Assembly (NCBI GenBank): GCA_946902985.2
Contig: OX336388.2
Location: 1,702,737,978 to 1,702,801,977 of the forward strand
Reading direction: 5' to 3'
DNA from: Meconema thalassinum
Taxonomy: Eukaryota > Arthropoda > Insecta > Orthoptera > Tettigoniidae
DNA: 64,000 nucleotides
Below the pieces are notes generated by a model that worked only from the letters and a program-made list of their open reading frames with translations, had not been told where the DNA came from and did not search any database. Within the stretch, counting starts at the first letter, position 1. Each line of letters starts with the position of its first letter. The translations under genes and the position numbers were made by a program. Positions 17,790 through 29,854 of the stretch are shown here, piece by piece.

Positions 17790-20700
17790 AGTCGAACAAA
17801 TACGAGTACTATCTATTTCAGAAGGTATAAATGTTACCGGTACTCGATATTTGTTTCTTGATGTTTCCTGGCGATTTATCTTGGCGAAATTGGGCATTAG
17901 CGCAAATTAACTATCGTGTTCACATGGAGATACATCTAATTGTACAATTTAAAACTGAAACATTTCACTTAGCGGTTTCCTGATGGATTTGCAGATTTAC
18001 TTCCCTGTTTCTTTAATTTTGGATTCTCCACCTTGAGCTCGAATAACTCATGCTGGTGATAGCTTGTACACGAACCAATGAATTTAATATGTTCAAGAAT
18101 TATGAACGCATCCACAGATGTATGCCACTACATCAGATGTTCTTTTGACTTCATTAAGATGCTATGGAAAATTACCCTACATGATCAAAGAAGTTTTCTT
18201 TGATTTGCAATCTAGAATTTATAATAAGAAGTCATTCAGCTTAATTAGCCACATTTTCATGGGCTGATAATATTTATTGAAGGTATACCACCGCAGACAC
18301 GTGGAAGGAATGATCTTAGTCGCTAAATGACTCGGAAGTGATCGAACTGAGCACACCTACTTCCGTGAAGGAACGACTCTAATCCGTGCTCGCATGGCGA
18401 GCAGACGTTAAATTGTGAAGGTCCAAGGTGACCGAGTATTAGTATCATCGATATTCAAATTTTTGAAGTGAATACGACTAAAGTATTTATTATAGCACGA
18501 AGTGTACTGGTGACGCGAAAAGTCCGTCCAAGATCTTGAATTTTGTTATATTTCCACTCAGTGAAGTGATTGACCACATGGTTGCAGCATGCTTAATGGC
18601 TGACCAGTGTGACAAGTGATTTGTGTACCAGCAATACACGAGTGGAGAATCTAGCCGAAGTATTCAGCAGTTTCAGTGAAATATTTACGAGCCGTGCAAA
18701 GGCCGAATGTAAAACGAATAAGATTGAGCTGATACACTTAGATAAGATATCTACAGCGTGTGAAGTTGTTAGCTTCAGTGGAAAGACACGTGTTTGGTGT
18801 CAAAGCTAGTTTCTGTGATCTTAGTAGACAAGGCCATTTTTGAATATAGTCCGCTGGCGAAAAGGTGTAAAAGCTGTGAATTTAAAATACGCTAGAAGCA
18901 GTGTCTACTATTCTACAAATTTCTACGATTCTACAAGATGCCTTCATTTAACCATGTGCTGAGGCATAATAGTCCTATACTTAAGAAGAAGATGACTATG
19001 GCTTAAACATCCAAATGGGAGGAATGCCGAACACCTAAGCCACACTACGACTATGGAGAACCACCAGTGGATAACCATGCTTATGGCCAAGCAGAGAAGA
19101 TATTTGTGGATTGCCAGGACGAAAGTCAAAATCCTCAATCCTCGTGTTGGGATAATAAACTGCAATAGCTGTGAGTCATGATTTTCTAATCTATTTCTGT
19201 ACGGTGGATGGTCATGGGTGGATTAGTTTGTAGCATCCGTAACTTATTGTCAGTCATCAAGGCAGGGTTCTTTCATTCTTTTTGACCACCTTCTTAAGGT
19301 GATTTTCACGCTTCTAAATGCTTCTTTGCATTTCGTTACTCGACACTGAGTTAGTCACCTGATTGTGTGCGTTCACACGGTGCAATATTGTTCTTGAAAG
19401 GTAATTCCGCATGACGGAAGATCATTCAGTCAATTCGTGACAGGGGCATATGTTTAAGTCAGCTCCAGCTGATTATTTGTCCAAGTTTCTGAAGTCCCCA
19501 TTTGTCTATTATTTTGTACGCCACTGACGTCTTTTATTTAACATTATGGCGTATCGTTTAGGCATGGAATGGATTGTTATTGTAATGTACATTTTTAAAG
19601 AGTGAGCAGTTTGCCACCAGAATTCAGGTAATTCACATCGCTGTACATAAGTCAAGTAATGTTTTGAACTTACTCATAAATTTTTCTGTTACACGATATT
19701 CGTATCATTTCGATTATTTCCACCTAAGGTCAAGGTGTGAAACCAGTATTTATTTTCCTTTAAACGTGTTTGTACGCAGCACCCATTTGCTGTGAGCTTC
19801 AGTGGCGCTACACAATGTCAAAGCCTTTCAAAGGGAGAGAGATATCTTTCCGCTACGTCTATTTGGATTTTAGAAGCCAAACATATCATTCTTATTGTAA
19901 TTTATTCGTCTTTAATGGTATCATAATCTTTCTTACATGTGTATAATCTTATAGAGTGAATGCTCAGAACACCCAGCCTACATTTATTGTGAATTTAATG
20001 TGTTTTAAATATCAGTGAAAGACATTTCTTTGAGAACTCATTGACACGCTATAACGCATAGTGCAGGGCGCTGGAAACATAATGACAGATGCTTGTCCAG
20101 TTCACGCCGATGACATTGCCCAAGGTTATTTACGATCTCTCTTGTGAGACAATTGACTAACGACTTCATTTTTCTTTCTATTTCTAGACCTTGCTAGGAA
20201 TGTTCTTACGGGCCATGCTTTGTTTATGCTCATGCTATTGACCTTGATTAAGTATCGATTTTTGTAAAGTTGTTCTGGTACAGGTGTACTAATAAGTAAT
20301 GCTAAATATTTAATATACTCGCAGGTATTTGTGAGCGAGCCCAATATGTTTTGTCATGATTTATATTTAATTTGAGTAACTATTTGATAGGTTGGACCCT
20401 TAAGGCCATTGTGTATTCTCACTTGTAAGTGAATGATTATTTACCGTGTTTTAATACACGCCATCGGGTTGGTTACCATGTTTATTAGTGAATGCCGGCA
20501 AATCTATGTTACAGAACAAGTTTGACCGAGGAGGAAAGGTATGGTCTCTTACGAGTACCGATTGTGTTATTGTTAACGTGCGAGCCACGTATTCTTTGTT
20601 GAGGTGTACCACGTGTTGGTAGCACGCTCTTGCGAAGCCTTGCATTTGGTCAACTATCTTAATAATAATGGACTCATAAATCTACGGCATTAAACTTAGG

Positions 20701-21880
20701 ACTAAATCATGAACCATCAATGTATTTCCTAAACCTACGATGCTAATAATACAGTTAAACTTTAATCGTTGTTAAATCTTGATCTTGTTTCTTTAGTCGA
20801 GCGGACCAATGCACTGAGCTTTCGTTTGTTCTTACTTGTAAGTTTAGTAGCTAACGCTGATAGACTTTTGACAGAGATCACGCAAACCCAAAGTTCAGAA
20901 CTCGTGGGTCGTGACCCGATTGGGAGAATGCTGTTCTTGCGCAGTTGGATTCTCAAGTTCAAATACACTGATAGATGACGGTGGACAACAAACCGTTGTT
21001 CATCCCATTGTAGGCAGGAATAATAAGATGATTATTTGTGTGTGCAACTTATTTATTTACTGATATGTTTTCCCACTGTTACCCTACTGTCTCTTGTAAT
21101 ATAATATCTTTGTTGTTGTATATAATTGTACCATTGTACTGTAAATGATGACTGACAATCATTAGTTTTTTGTTTAATTTGTTTATCACGGACGTCTAAC
21201 GCCGTTGATCAGCTTAAAGCAGGCTTAGTTCAAATTATTTAGTGTTTAAATGTAAATATGGGATGGTACCAGTCCTTTAATTTTGCTGTCATGTTTGACA
21301 TACTTTGATGACATGATGCCTTCTTCCTAGAAGCATCATTTTTTTCTTGTATAACTATTTTTCTTGCAGTACCATTTCCCCAGCTTTGCTTTTGTTTTGC
21401 TGTATTTAGGACCTGTCGAGGGGATTCTACGTAAACTTTAGGAGTTGTTTATTTTTTTTCTTTGTTTATTAGCTACGGAATAGCCGTTTTAGCAAACCCT
21501 CAGACCGTAGGACAGGGGTTTGACATTTCAAATAAACACACCATGAGTATGTCATAAGTCTGGATTTAATTATTTAGTAGTTTTGACCTTTTGGGGGTGC
21601 ATTTTCTTTGGGTGTCTATGACAATCACTGTGATGGGAACCTGATCCTTAGGGAAGCAGAGTCTTGTGCCGGCTAGTCCCATAAGAAGTGCATTCCGATC
21701 CTCTCCGGCAATGTGTCTCGAGGAAGGGGTCATCCGGGAGGCCACATTACGGTTGGTGGTAAACAGATAACCTCGTCCAACGGGCACAACCTCTCGGGGA
21801 GCCGTAGTATGGGGTCATCATGACGATCGCAGACATCAGATTGTAGGACGACTCTCAAATGACAAATTGAGTTTCTAAAA
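17790..21880. other. Gene-poor segment
   Basis: About 4 kb without a recognisable coding region, SINE or terminal repeat. Short frames at 18609-18809, 20762-20978 (both strands) and 21566-21787 (minus) show no domain I recognise. The last has an unusually coherent codon pattern (GYLFTTNRNVASRMTPSSR) and could be a decayed exon, but nothing else supports it. Confidence 0.35.
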
Positions 21881-21904
21881 CTGACAGAATCTCGACAGAT
21901 ATTT

Positions 21905-22080
21905 ATGAATACTTATATTAGAACGTATAGTAAAGTTATAATTATCGTCGAACATAAACAGTCGTATGCAACTCGCTTATAATGGTAACTAAGACACTCG
22001 TATGGAAATTATAAAACTCGCTTCACTCGTTTTATAAGTGCTTTGAAAAAATTTCCATCAGATATTACAACCATCTGACT
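21905..22080 (-). repeat. Half copy of the ACGAGTGTCTTA foldback family
   Basis: Contains, in reverse orientation, the blocks also seen at 36.16-36.77 and 58.39-59.0 kb: GTCGAACATAAACAGTCGTATGCAACTCGC, TATAATGGTAACTAAGACACTCGTATGG and an AAAACTCGCTTCACTCGTTTTATAA palindrome. Only one end is present. Confidence 0.6.
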
Positions 22081-22261
22081 TTCCATTCACGACACGTAAG
22101 TATTAATCCGGATCACAGCTACAAGAGTACTCATTACAGTGCCATAAAGGAAGAAATCTTCAGGCTCAATGTTATCCATGGTATACCAGCTTGTTTGTGA
22201 AGTCTTCACATTCATTTCATCCTCATCACAATGCCCAGGTCGTCTACTGTCCTCAACTTAA

Positions 22262-22300
22262 CTTAGAAGCCATTTTCTAGTGTTGCCTTGTTGACGTAAA
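22262..22300 (+). repeat. PLE terminal motif (GAAGCCATTTTCTAGTGTTGCC)-like
   Basis: The same block, gaagccatttttcagtg followed by ttgcc, marks the left outer ends of the PLE copies at 33.34 kb and 46.95 kb and, inverted, occurs at about 41.85 kb. Its presence 200 bp upstream of the RT frame suggests the left limit of this PLE insertion. Confidence 0.5.
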
Positions 22301-22483
22301 ACCCACAACATTATTATTATTTTTTACAGTGTTATGATCGTCTAAGGAGCGCGATTGAACCTGTTTAGCTGATCTTTCTTTCTTGTCCTCCCAAAATCTC
22401 TTCATCTTCCCGCAATGGCTCTATCTGCGCTCCTCCGTCCAGGTTCTTTTGGATGCAATGTCTTTCTTTCTTTTTGACTCTGA

Positions 22484-23449
22484 GAGTGCTACTGGGGTAG
22501 ATACGTGGATGACGTGTTTGTAATAATCGATGATACTATTTTAAATATAGAAGGACTCGTGCAAAAATTGAACGGTTTGGATAAAAGCATACAATTCACC
22601 TCTGAATCAGCCGTAAACAGTAAAATCAACTTCCTTGACACTACAGTTTGTTTAAATAATAACAGGTTAACCTATAAAGTTTTTAGAAAGCCAACCCAGA
22701 CCCACACGACAATAAGAAAAGACTCTAACCACCCGGGCAATCAAAAGAAAGCCGCCTTTTATAGTATGATCAGCAGAGCCTTTTCCCTTCCTTTAAGCAA
22801 AACAGATCTAAACGAAGAAATAAAAATCATTAAACAGATTGCCAAGGTAAACGGATTCACATCCCTGTTTGTCAACAATATTATCAGTAAGCTTAAAAAC
22901 AAACCGGTCACCCGCCTAACGCCGGAACAAAAAGAGCAGCCCAAATACGCGACTTTCACGTATTTCAGCACCAAAACTTATAGTATTTCAAACATTTTCA
23001 AAAAGTGTGGACTAAGAATAGCATATAGAACTTCCAACACAAACAATAATATTTTATTCAATACTAATAAATTTAACCATACGAACAAATTCAGTAAATC
23101 AGGTGTGTATATGTTGAAATGTGCTAAATGCGACGCTAATTATTGTGGACAAACAGGTAGAGCATTGATAACAAGATATGGTGAGCATTTCAATGCCATT
23201 AAATACAATAAATTTTCCGCCATGGCAAATCATATGAAAGATACCAAACATGAGTTCACAGACATTAACAACGATATGAGAATCTTACATCGAGCAAATA
23301 AAGGAACTACAATGAACATCTTAGAAGAAATTGAAATCGATTTAGCCCAAAAGACCGCCCCCCTAACGAATCTTAATGAGATTCATTTCGAAAACAACGT
23401 ACTCTATGAAACGTTAATCCATTACAAAACAAAATATAAACCACCATAG
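22484..23449 (+). CDS. Penelope-like element: RT C-terminus plus GIY-YIG endonuclease (5' truncated)
   Basis: The frame is open after a stop at 22481-22483 and includes W-G-R-Y-V-D-D-V-F (the YVDD RT active site, about 22493-22519). The RT palm and thumb follow (INFLDTTV...LTYKVFRKPTQT...HP). The C-terminal third is a GIY-YIG nuclease numbered from codon 22505: G200-V-Y202, C206-x2-C209, Y213-C-G215-Q-T-G-R219, a downstream Arg, and a conserved Glu in ILEEIEID. This RT plus GIY-YIG pairing with a Cys-x2-Cys insert is diagnostic of EN-positive PLEs. The N-terminal RT portion is absent, so the copy is 5' truncated and dead, yet the remaining 320 codons are intact, suggesting recent insertion. 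A hammerhead motif lies about 530 bp downstream. Confidence 0.92.
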   Translation, partial: ECYWGRYVDDVFVIIDDTILNIEGLVQKLNGLDKSIQFTSESAVNSKINFLDTTVCLNNNRLTYKVFRKPTQTHTTIRKDSNHPGNQKKAAFYSMISRAFSLPLSKTDLNEEIKIIKQIAKVNGFTSLFVNNIISKLKNKPVTRLTPEQKEQPKYATFTYFSTKTYSISNIFKKCGLRIAYRTSNTNNNILFNTNKFNHTNKFSKSGVYMLKCAKCDANYCGQTGRALITRYGEHFNAIKYNKFSAMANHMKDTKHEFTDINNDMRILHRANKGTTMNILEEIEIDLAQKTAPLTNLNEIHFENNVLYETLIHYKTKYKPP

Positions 23450-23980
23450 AAACTAAATCCACAACCGTTGATCCATGTTACCTTCCCCTAAACTTACTCC
23501 ATACACCCCCCCCCTTCCCCACTCCTAACCAAAACACTCCCGAACTCTCACCCCTCTCCTCTTCCGCCCCTATTGTCTTGCATTTTGCTTCCATGTTGAC
23601 ACACCGTTTCAGTACAGCACTGTCTCCGTCCGACTCAGCACGGCCCTGTTAGCTCATTGCCGCATTACATCGTAAGTCTTTATATAACATTTAGGGTTTT
23701 TAAAGTATTATTTTATCTACTACTTCTTTCTCTCATACACAGTTTCATTTCTTTCCAGTTGGGAATGGTCACCCCTTGCTTGGGCTTTTGGAAGCCAACA
23801 TTAGATATAAGCCAAGAAAGACTGCCAAGCCCGGTTGCGGATTTTTATTAAGCTTTTAACATAAGAAAATGTTTTAACAACTTTTAATGTGTTACAGTGA
23901 TCCATGTGTGTTTTATGTACAATTTTTAACTACACCCAGTAGATAAAGGGAATGTTTTAAGTGCTGCACAAATATTTAGA
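23450..23980 (+). other. PLE 3' UTR
   Basis: Non-coding, with a C-rich/T-rich stretch (about 23480-23570) between the endonuclease stop codon and the hammerhead motif. I see no other gene here. Confidence 0.5.
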
Positions 23981-24023
23981 CTGATGAAGACGTCAATACG
24001 AGTTAGACGTTGAAACATGTACC
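23981..24023 (+). ncRNA. Hammerhead-ribozyme-like motif 1 (PLE 3' end)
   Basis: CTGATGA (23981-23987), a stem II of ACGTC/GACGT with an 11-base loop, GAAAC (24012-24016), then ATGTA with the cleavage trinucleotide GUA at 24019-24021. Stem III would be the two-base-pair A-C/G-U type with a two-base loop seen in PLE hammerheads. Stem I is poor: the bases before CTGATGA do not pair with those after GTA. This copy may therefore be inactive. Confidence 0.6.
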
Positions 24024-24133
24024 ATGTGATGTGTTAAAAGACAGGTGATTGTATCACGACATTTTAATAAACAGTATTCACGAGGCGGAACCAGTTGGAA
24101 CTTTGTTCTTAGTATATGCAATGTCTTTATCAA

Positions 24134-24134
<1 letters not shown>

Positions 24135-24169
<35 letters not shown>

Positions 24170-24179
24170 TATTATTATT
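24135..24179. repeat. (ATT)n microsatellite
   Basis: About 15 near-perfect ATT units downstream of the PLE, with one ACT interruption. Confidence 0.9.
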
Positions 24180-24905
24180 GTGTACAAACACTTTGAATTA
24201 TCCAAAAAGAAAATTTAAGTGCTCCGCATGTCTTAGTTGAGTCTTATATATTTCCAAATAGTAATAATAATAATAATAACGACGTGTGGTCTATGGAGAG
24301 TCCTGGTACTATTCTTTAAAGTTAAGTTGCATTATCAATTGAACTCAGGAAAGATTGTCGTTTGTCATGGTGATGTGTTTTTTCCACTTCGTAACACAGC
24401 TTCTCTCTGAAATAAACGGATAACACTTATATTTGTAACGCCCCTTGTACTTTTGTTAGTATACCGCATTCTATTATTTAAATTGCTGTAGTTTCCATGA
24501 TATCCAAACATAAGACAAATCTTTTCATAATTGTTACCTTGATTTAACCTGAAGTTATGCATTGAGCTAACCTCATTGGTATATGAAGTTCTTCCTCCCA
24601 CGTTCGTTTCGTTTGTATGCAGGCATTTGATTTGGCTTGTGGACCTGTTAAGCATAAGGCTTCTTCATTGGTTGTGTACATATGGTGAAGTATTATGGTC
24701 CCATTTTTGCCAATTCAAGCTTCGACCTGTGTTTTGGAGCAGATATGTGAATGAACTGTCCACTGGTTCTCTACGTTTATCTTCGCTTGTGTTTGATGGC
24801 TAAATATCATCACCGTTTCATATTTTTTAGTTTTGCTCAATATTTTTCTGTGACCTACTTATATGGTGCACGCTACGCTATTTTATAACTTTCTTCAGAT
24901 ATTAA

Positions 24906-24958
24906 TCTTGGCTGATGAAGGGGATAAAAGCTATTAATCCCTGAAACATGTACCAGGA
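24906..24958 (+). ncRNA. Hammerhead ribozyme 2, all three stems present
   Basis: Stem I pairs TCTTGG (24906-24911) with CCAGGA (24953-24958), six pairs with one G-U. The core CTGATGA is at 24912-24918. Stem II pairs AGGGGAT with ATCCCT around an AAAGCTATTA loop. GAAAC (24943-24947) is followed by a minimal stem III (AC/GU, loop AU) and the cleavage triplet GUA at 24950-24952. This is the compact type I layout described for PLE hammerheads. Downstream sequence (TTAATGTATTGACTAAGGCGGA) resembles that after motif 1, so it marks a second PLE 3' end. Self-cleavage is predicted from sequence only. Confidence 0.78.
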
Positions 24959-25025
24959 GCAAATCTAATTATATTTCCTTTCGTTAATGTATTGACTAAG
25001 GCGGATGTATAAGTGTTGTTAAAAA

Positions 25026-25260
25026 CTATTTAGTATACCGCATGTTAGGAAGACGTGCAAAACACATTAGCATGATATTCAATTTGACTGGAATCCGATT
25101 TTCCAGCCATGAGCTGTCCAGATGATCAGGACGACAACAGCATCCGGGCTTAAAATCAACGACGTCGAAACCACACTTGGGCTGATAAGCGTGGTTCAAT
25201 TTTTGTAAAGAATAGGGACAGTTACAGTCGAGAATGCTCCCACTCAAAAATAAATAAGTG

Positions 25261-25261
<1 letters not shown>
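25026..25261. other. Unassigned segment
   Basis: A minus-strand frame of 73 codons has several Cys residues but no known pattern. Nothing else supports a gene. Confidence 0.3.
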
Positions 25262-25293
<32 letters not shown>

Positions 25294-25334
25294 TTGTTGT
25301 TTTAAGGGTCGGAACGACGAGGTCATCTGCCCCT
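25262..25334 (-). mobile_element. Mini-retroposon with expanded (TAAC)n tail
   Basis: On the minus strand: GGGGCAGATGACCTCGTCG, CCGACCCTTAAAACAACA, then about eight TAAC units. Flanks ataagtga (25254-25261) and ataagtaa (25335-25342) look like a short TSD. The tail has expanded into a TTAG microsatellite. Confidence 0.6.
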
Positions 25335-25346
25335 ATAAGTAAATAA

Positions 25347-25348
<2 letters not shown>

Positions 25349-25394
<46 letters not shown>
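25349..25394. repeat. (TA)n microsatellite
   Basis: An almost pure TA tract of about 45 bases. Confidence 0.9.
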
Positions 25395-25396
<2 letters not shown>

Positions 25397-28300
25397 GCCC
25401 TTTTGGAAAAAGAATATGCAAATCATAGTCCACTAGCTCAGTAGGATATTCGAGGCATAGTATATTCTCCCACGGTATGATTCGCACATTCCGGATCAAG
25501 CATAGGATAACACTTCAAAATAAGCATCAAAATCCAACTATACAAATTATTTAATTAAATTAGGCGCTACAAAACAAAATATAAAACTGAAAAACTTCAC
25601 ACTTTTTCTAGGAAGAACAAGGAATCACTAAAACATAGCTTACAAAATCACTATTTTAAGGTTTCATTAAACCTGAAAAAAATGTCAAACAGCTTTCATT
25701 TCCATATAGCATTTTCTTAAATTTGTACAGGCGAGCTCCAAATGGCTCGATGTTTATCTTTACATACATTTTCATGATTAAAACATATTAGTTACCCTCA
25801 ACTGGAGTATTATTATTAAACTGTGTTAATTTTTATAATGGTAACAACAATTGCCATTCATTGGATCCACATGATATTCAAAAGTATCATCTCTCTTATC
25901 CAACACTACCAAACTGTACTAGCCCTGGAAGAACTCATGTATCCTCAAGTTTTGGAAACTACTGATTAAATCAAGTCAAGATAAACTCCCAGGTTATCTT
26001 AATGTTTCCACCATACTCGGGAACAATAGTAATGTAATGTAACAACAACGGGATTTTTAGTATTGTCTCCATGACAATTATATCATTATTAAATACGGAT
26101 CTGAACTTCATCAAGCAAGAATAATTATAATAAATGGATCTCAGTACAATTACTGGACCATTCTACAACGTTATTTACTTCTGTTAACCACAGAAACATA
26201 TGGTTCATTAAGGACCTATCCCAACACAGGGGTCACTCGCTTGTCAGAGCACTTCAAGCAAAAATTTATGACGGTGGGGGGAAACTCAGTGCTTCCTCAC
26301 ACGGTCGGGACGTTTCCAGCTTGCTTGCTAACCGCTTATCGCGTCTTAAACTTGGGAAGGCAACACGTTAAATTCATTCAACAAATACATTATGCGGTTA
26401 TTATAACCTGATCATTTGGCTCAGGTGAGATTATAACTGTGGAGTTTTCGCATTGGCGGGTACGGGACGTTTACAGCTTGCTTGCTAACCGCTTATCGCG
26501 TCTTAAACTTGGGAAGGCAACACGTTAAATTCATTCAACAAATACATTATGCGGTTATTATAACCTGATCATTTGGCTCAGGTGAGATTATAACTGTGGA
26601 GTTTTCGCATTGGCGGGTAAGATACTCAATAGAACCAACAATATATAAGGGGCTTTCGAAGTATTGGAACGCTAGCTCGTTCCTCGGCCGGCTTCTTGGA
26701 CACTTCCAAATTTTTGCGGGCTTAGGACCATACAAAAGGCACGATGGCATCTAACCAACTGTCCTATATCAGCGCCTTATGGGTGGCATATGCACTATTT
26801 GCTGCGCTATCAACAATAATATAAATTAGCACTCTTCAAAATTTGCCTTTAGCAAACACACACAATAATTCATTACCGCGTCCAACTGGTCCCCACAATT
26901 ACTTCCTCCTGGCATATTTCACAGCATGCCTAGCGTGACAATTAAAATATATGCGCTCCTTAGCGTCAATTACATTAGTATCCATGATGCCTCCCAAAGT
27001 AAGAATATTTATTCCAACTCAATTAATTTATCTCCGTCCCAAAAATAGTCTTTGCCTTTAATAAACAATTCTTGACATTATATTTACTAGAACTTTGTGG
27101 TGTTTGAAGCACTAAACTCTTGTTTACTAGAACTCAAGTAGTTCACTATTCGTCATTATCATTATGATTATCATTATCAGCTCAAGGAACCTATCGGCTT
27201 CCATTATTCATTATATGAAAATTAATTAAACAATTAATTTATTCATGAAGTATTATTTTCTTATCTTGCTTGTATCAAATAGTATATTATTAATTATTTA
27301 CTAGTATTCCAATGAATACTATTTCACTGATCATTTATTAACACAATTAATTGGTTAAATTAATCATTAGGTTATTGTTCAGATCCCGTATTTTATCATT
27401 ATACACAGTTTTCACATATCCCTGCATATTCAACATTTGAGAATAACTCCTCCATATTTACTGTTACATGAGCTCTTCCGAGGCACAATACATAATCAAA
27501 TTTGGTTACTTACATGATTATCCAGCAAGGCTCTCTGGATCCCAATGAAGTGACATTTTGCCCACAATCTTGAGCTTACACCATTTTGACACACGCATCA
27601 ACAGACGTAAAATTTTCCTCAAACTTACACATTTTATATTGCCTACACAATTTACCTTTGTTTGAGGAAATGTACTATGGTTTCACTGTCACTAAAAAGA
27701 AAAATCACAAAAATATTTATACAACACTTAAATTTCACTAACAGATTATTTTTACACATTTCACTTCTGGCATTTCATTCTTTCCGCCTCCTAGGGGTGC
27801 AGCTATCAACGTTGACTCCCTAATTCCTATCAGGATGATTGAAAGTCTCGTTCGATCGTTCCCCTCTCCTATTCTGGTTACTGTACTTTATCGGCAATCT
27901 TTGAGCTAATGCACGATATTATCTCTCGTTCGGTACGCAAATGTTCGTTTTGCAAACTGTCTATAATTTGACATTCACTTCTAGAGTCGCTGTATCTGGT
28001 ACTACTGCACTCTAACAATTGCTTTTCTTTGGTCCACGTTTGGACTTTATTTCTGAAGACTGTATGTAGTCTTTACTTGTGGAATAATTTCCAAAGTCTT
28101 TTACTGCGTTTCACTTGGCAACTGATGCCTATACTGTAGATTTATCAAATCTAACGGCACTGTGCTATAATCTCCTAGGCATAGGCAGATTATGCAATTA
28201 TCCTACGTTTAACCCTGACGCGGTTATTTAACGCACTGGATAAAAATGTAGAGTTTCACTACTCTTTCGAAGTTTCGTTTTACTATCGAGATGTTACGAT

Positions 28301-29280
28301 TGCTGTTTCAATACTGATATTTAGGCGCTTGACACTGCGTTCGCCGGCTATAAGTATGTCGAGTCAAAGTGTACTATTTTGTCTAAGTCCGAAGACTGAT
28401 TATAATGTTCGAAGCTCGGCGATAGTTTTCCTTTTAACAAGGATTGTAGCTATTCAATGCACGGCGACGCCGCTGAATAGTAACTGGTGCAGCACCTCCC
28501 CTTAAGGAGTACTGTGTAGACTGTGAAACAGTATAACGTCCCTTAGGACACAGAAGACTGAATGAATTCCCTTACACTCGCTGCCTATTTATTTGATTCT
28601 GATAAAAATAAATCAGTTTCGCTTCTTCTCCAAAACTATCTTCTAAAGTAAACGTCGCACGATTATAAAAAATACCTCCTTGAAGCTTATGATCTAAATG
28701 TATCAAATATACCAAAATTTCCGAAAATCGATCGCACGGATACTCTAATATTCATTAAAATAAGCTCCCGCGTTCACGTAGGCGTACATTTGTTTTTTCC
28801 ACCACCCCAGACTACTGGCTTGGCGAAGTCCCAATTACGTAATGCTGACTTTGCCTTTCTACACTATGCAATTATTATTAACTTTTATAACTCTCAAAAT
28901 TCTATTTTCCAAAATGATTAACATTGGCGGAGAGATTTCTTAAGATTTTTGCACGTTTCTGGCTAATTTCAATTAATTTACCAATTTCCTGGCCACACCT
29001 CTCACACAGTGTTGTCATTTTAAAGCTGACTAAGGCCTTCTCAGTGTATTTTCCATCTCTCTCACTCCGGTGGAATATCCCGTTGGGCTATTTTAGTCTC
29101 ATGCGCAAGCCTCTTTCGGCTGAGCTGGCGGATGATCTCACGCACAGCTGCGGGCATTGCACCAACGTTACCTCACCACTTGTGCGTCACACAGGGGTGA
29201 TCTCAACTTAACCCTTATGCTCGTTTTAAAACTATACAAAACTCCTGTAACATTTCTTCTTTTCTTAACATAAAAGAATA
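25395..29280. other. Long AT-rich segment without genes
   Basis: Nearly 4 kb in which no frame exceeds about 95 codons and none shows a domain. Apart from the 157-bp tandem duplication at 26.3-26.6 kb I recognise no repeat ends. It could be the non-coding interior of a large old element or ordinary intergenic DNA. Confidence 0.4.
26307..26620. repeat. Perfect-looking tandem duplication, 157-bp unit
   Basis: The unit beginning gggacgttt at 26307 is repeated from 26464 and both end at gcattggcgggta. I find one clear difference (tttccagc versus tttacagc). Such identity means a very recent duplication or an assembly artefact. Confidence 0.9.
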
Positions 29281-29369
29281 TGGGTTCGATACCTGTGCCA
29301 TCCACATGGGCACAATATATATATATATTTATTTATTCGTTACGGCCACTATGGGCCACGTTTGACAGC

Positions 29370-29675
29370 TTTTACATTATTTGTTGTCTTCACTCTCTGC
29401 TAATATCTCTTCATCCTCTCTCCCACTTCCTTCTTCTGTTCCTCCGTGCAAGATCTTCCTTTCCTCACTGACAACTCCCCTGACTCCTAGAAACCTAAAA
29501 ACTCCTTAACCAGCCGTCTAAATCGCTCTCTGTCCATTATGTCTTCTTCTTTCACCCCCATCCTCATCCGATCCAAGTCCAATCTCACTTCCCGAAACCA
29601 TTTCGGCTCCGTCTTCCTCTACCTGAAGAATTCAAAAATCCTATTCGTCAATCTGGCATTGTTCATCCTCACCAG

Positions 29676-29695
<20 letters not shown>
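29370..29695 (-). pseudogene. RTE-like LINE 3' fragment
   Basis: The minus strand translates, with stops, to VRMNNARLTNRIFEFF, KTEPKWFREVRLDLDRM and IMDRERFRRLVKEFLGF. These align in order with RMDNQRLTSRIFN, KWSKLVRKDLEQL and IYDRNKYRTLVR of the LINE at 1-831. Its 3' end runs toward the left; the (AAAT)n tract at 29672-29745 lies upstream. Confidence 0.65.
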
Positions 29696-29714
<19 letters not shown>

Positions 29715-29745
29715 GTATAAATAATAAATAAATAAATAAATATTG
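29672..29745. repeat. (AAAT)n microsatellite
   Basis: About 17 AAAT units with one interruption (AAGTATAA). Confidence 0.9.
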
Positions 29746-29854
29746 GCTTTGAAGGATTCTGATTCGAATTTTGAGTGTTTGTAATATTTTACGTCTGGTT
29801 TATCTGAAGTAACTCATTCATTTAGCTACTAAGAAGTCAGTTTTGAAAGCCTTT

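Noticed and set aside
20762..20978. Overlapping sense and antisense frames of 68-69 codons
   Set aside because: Low length, no domain, no codon bias; chance openness.
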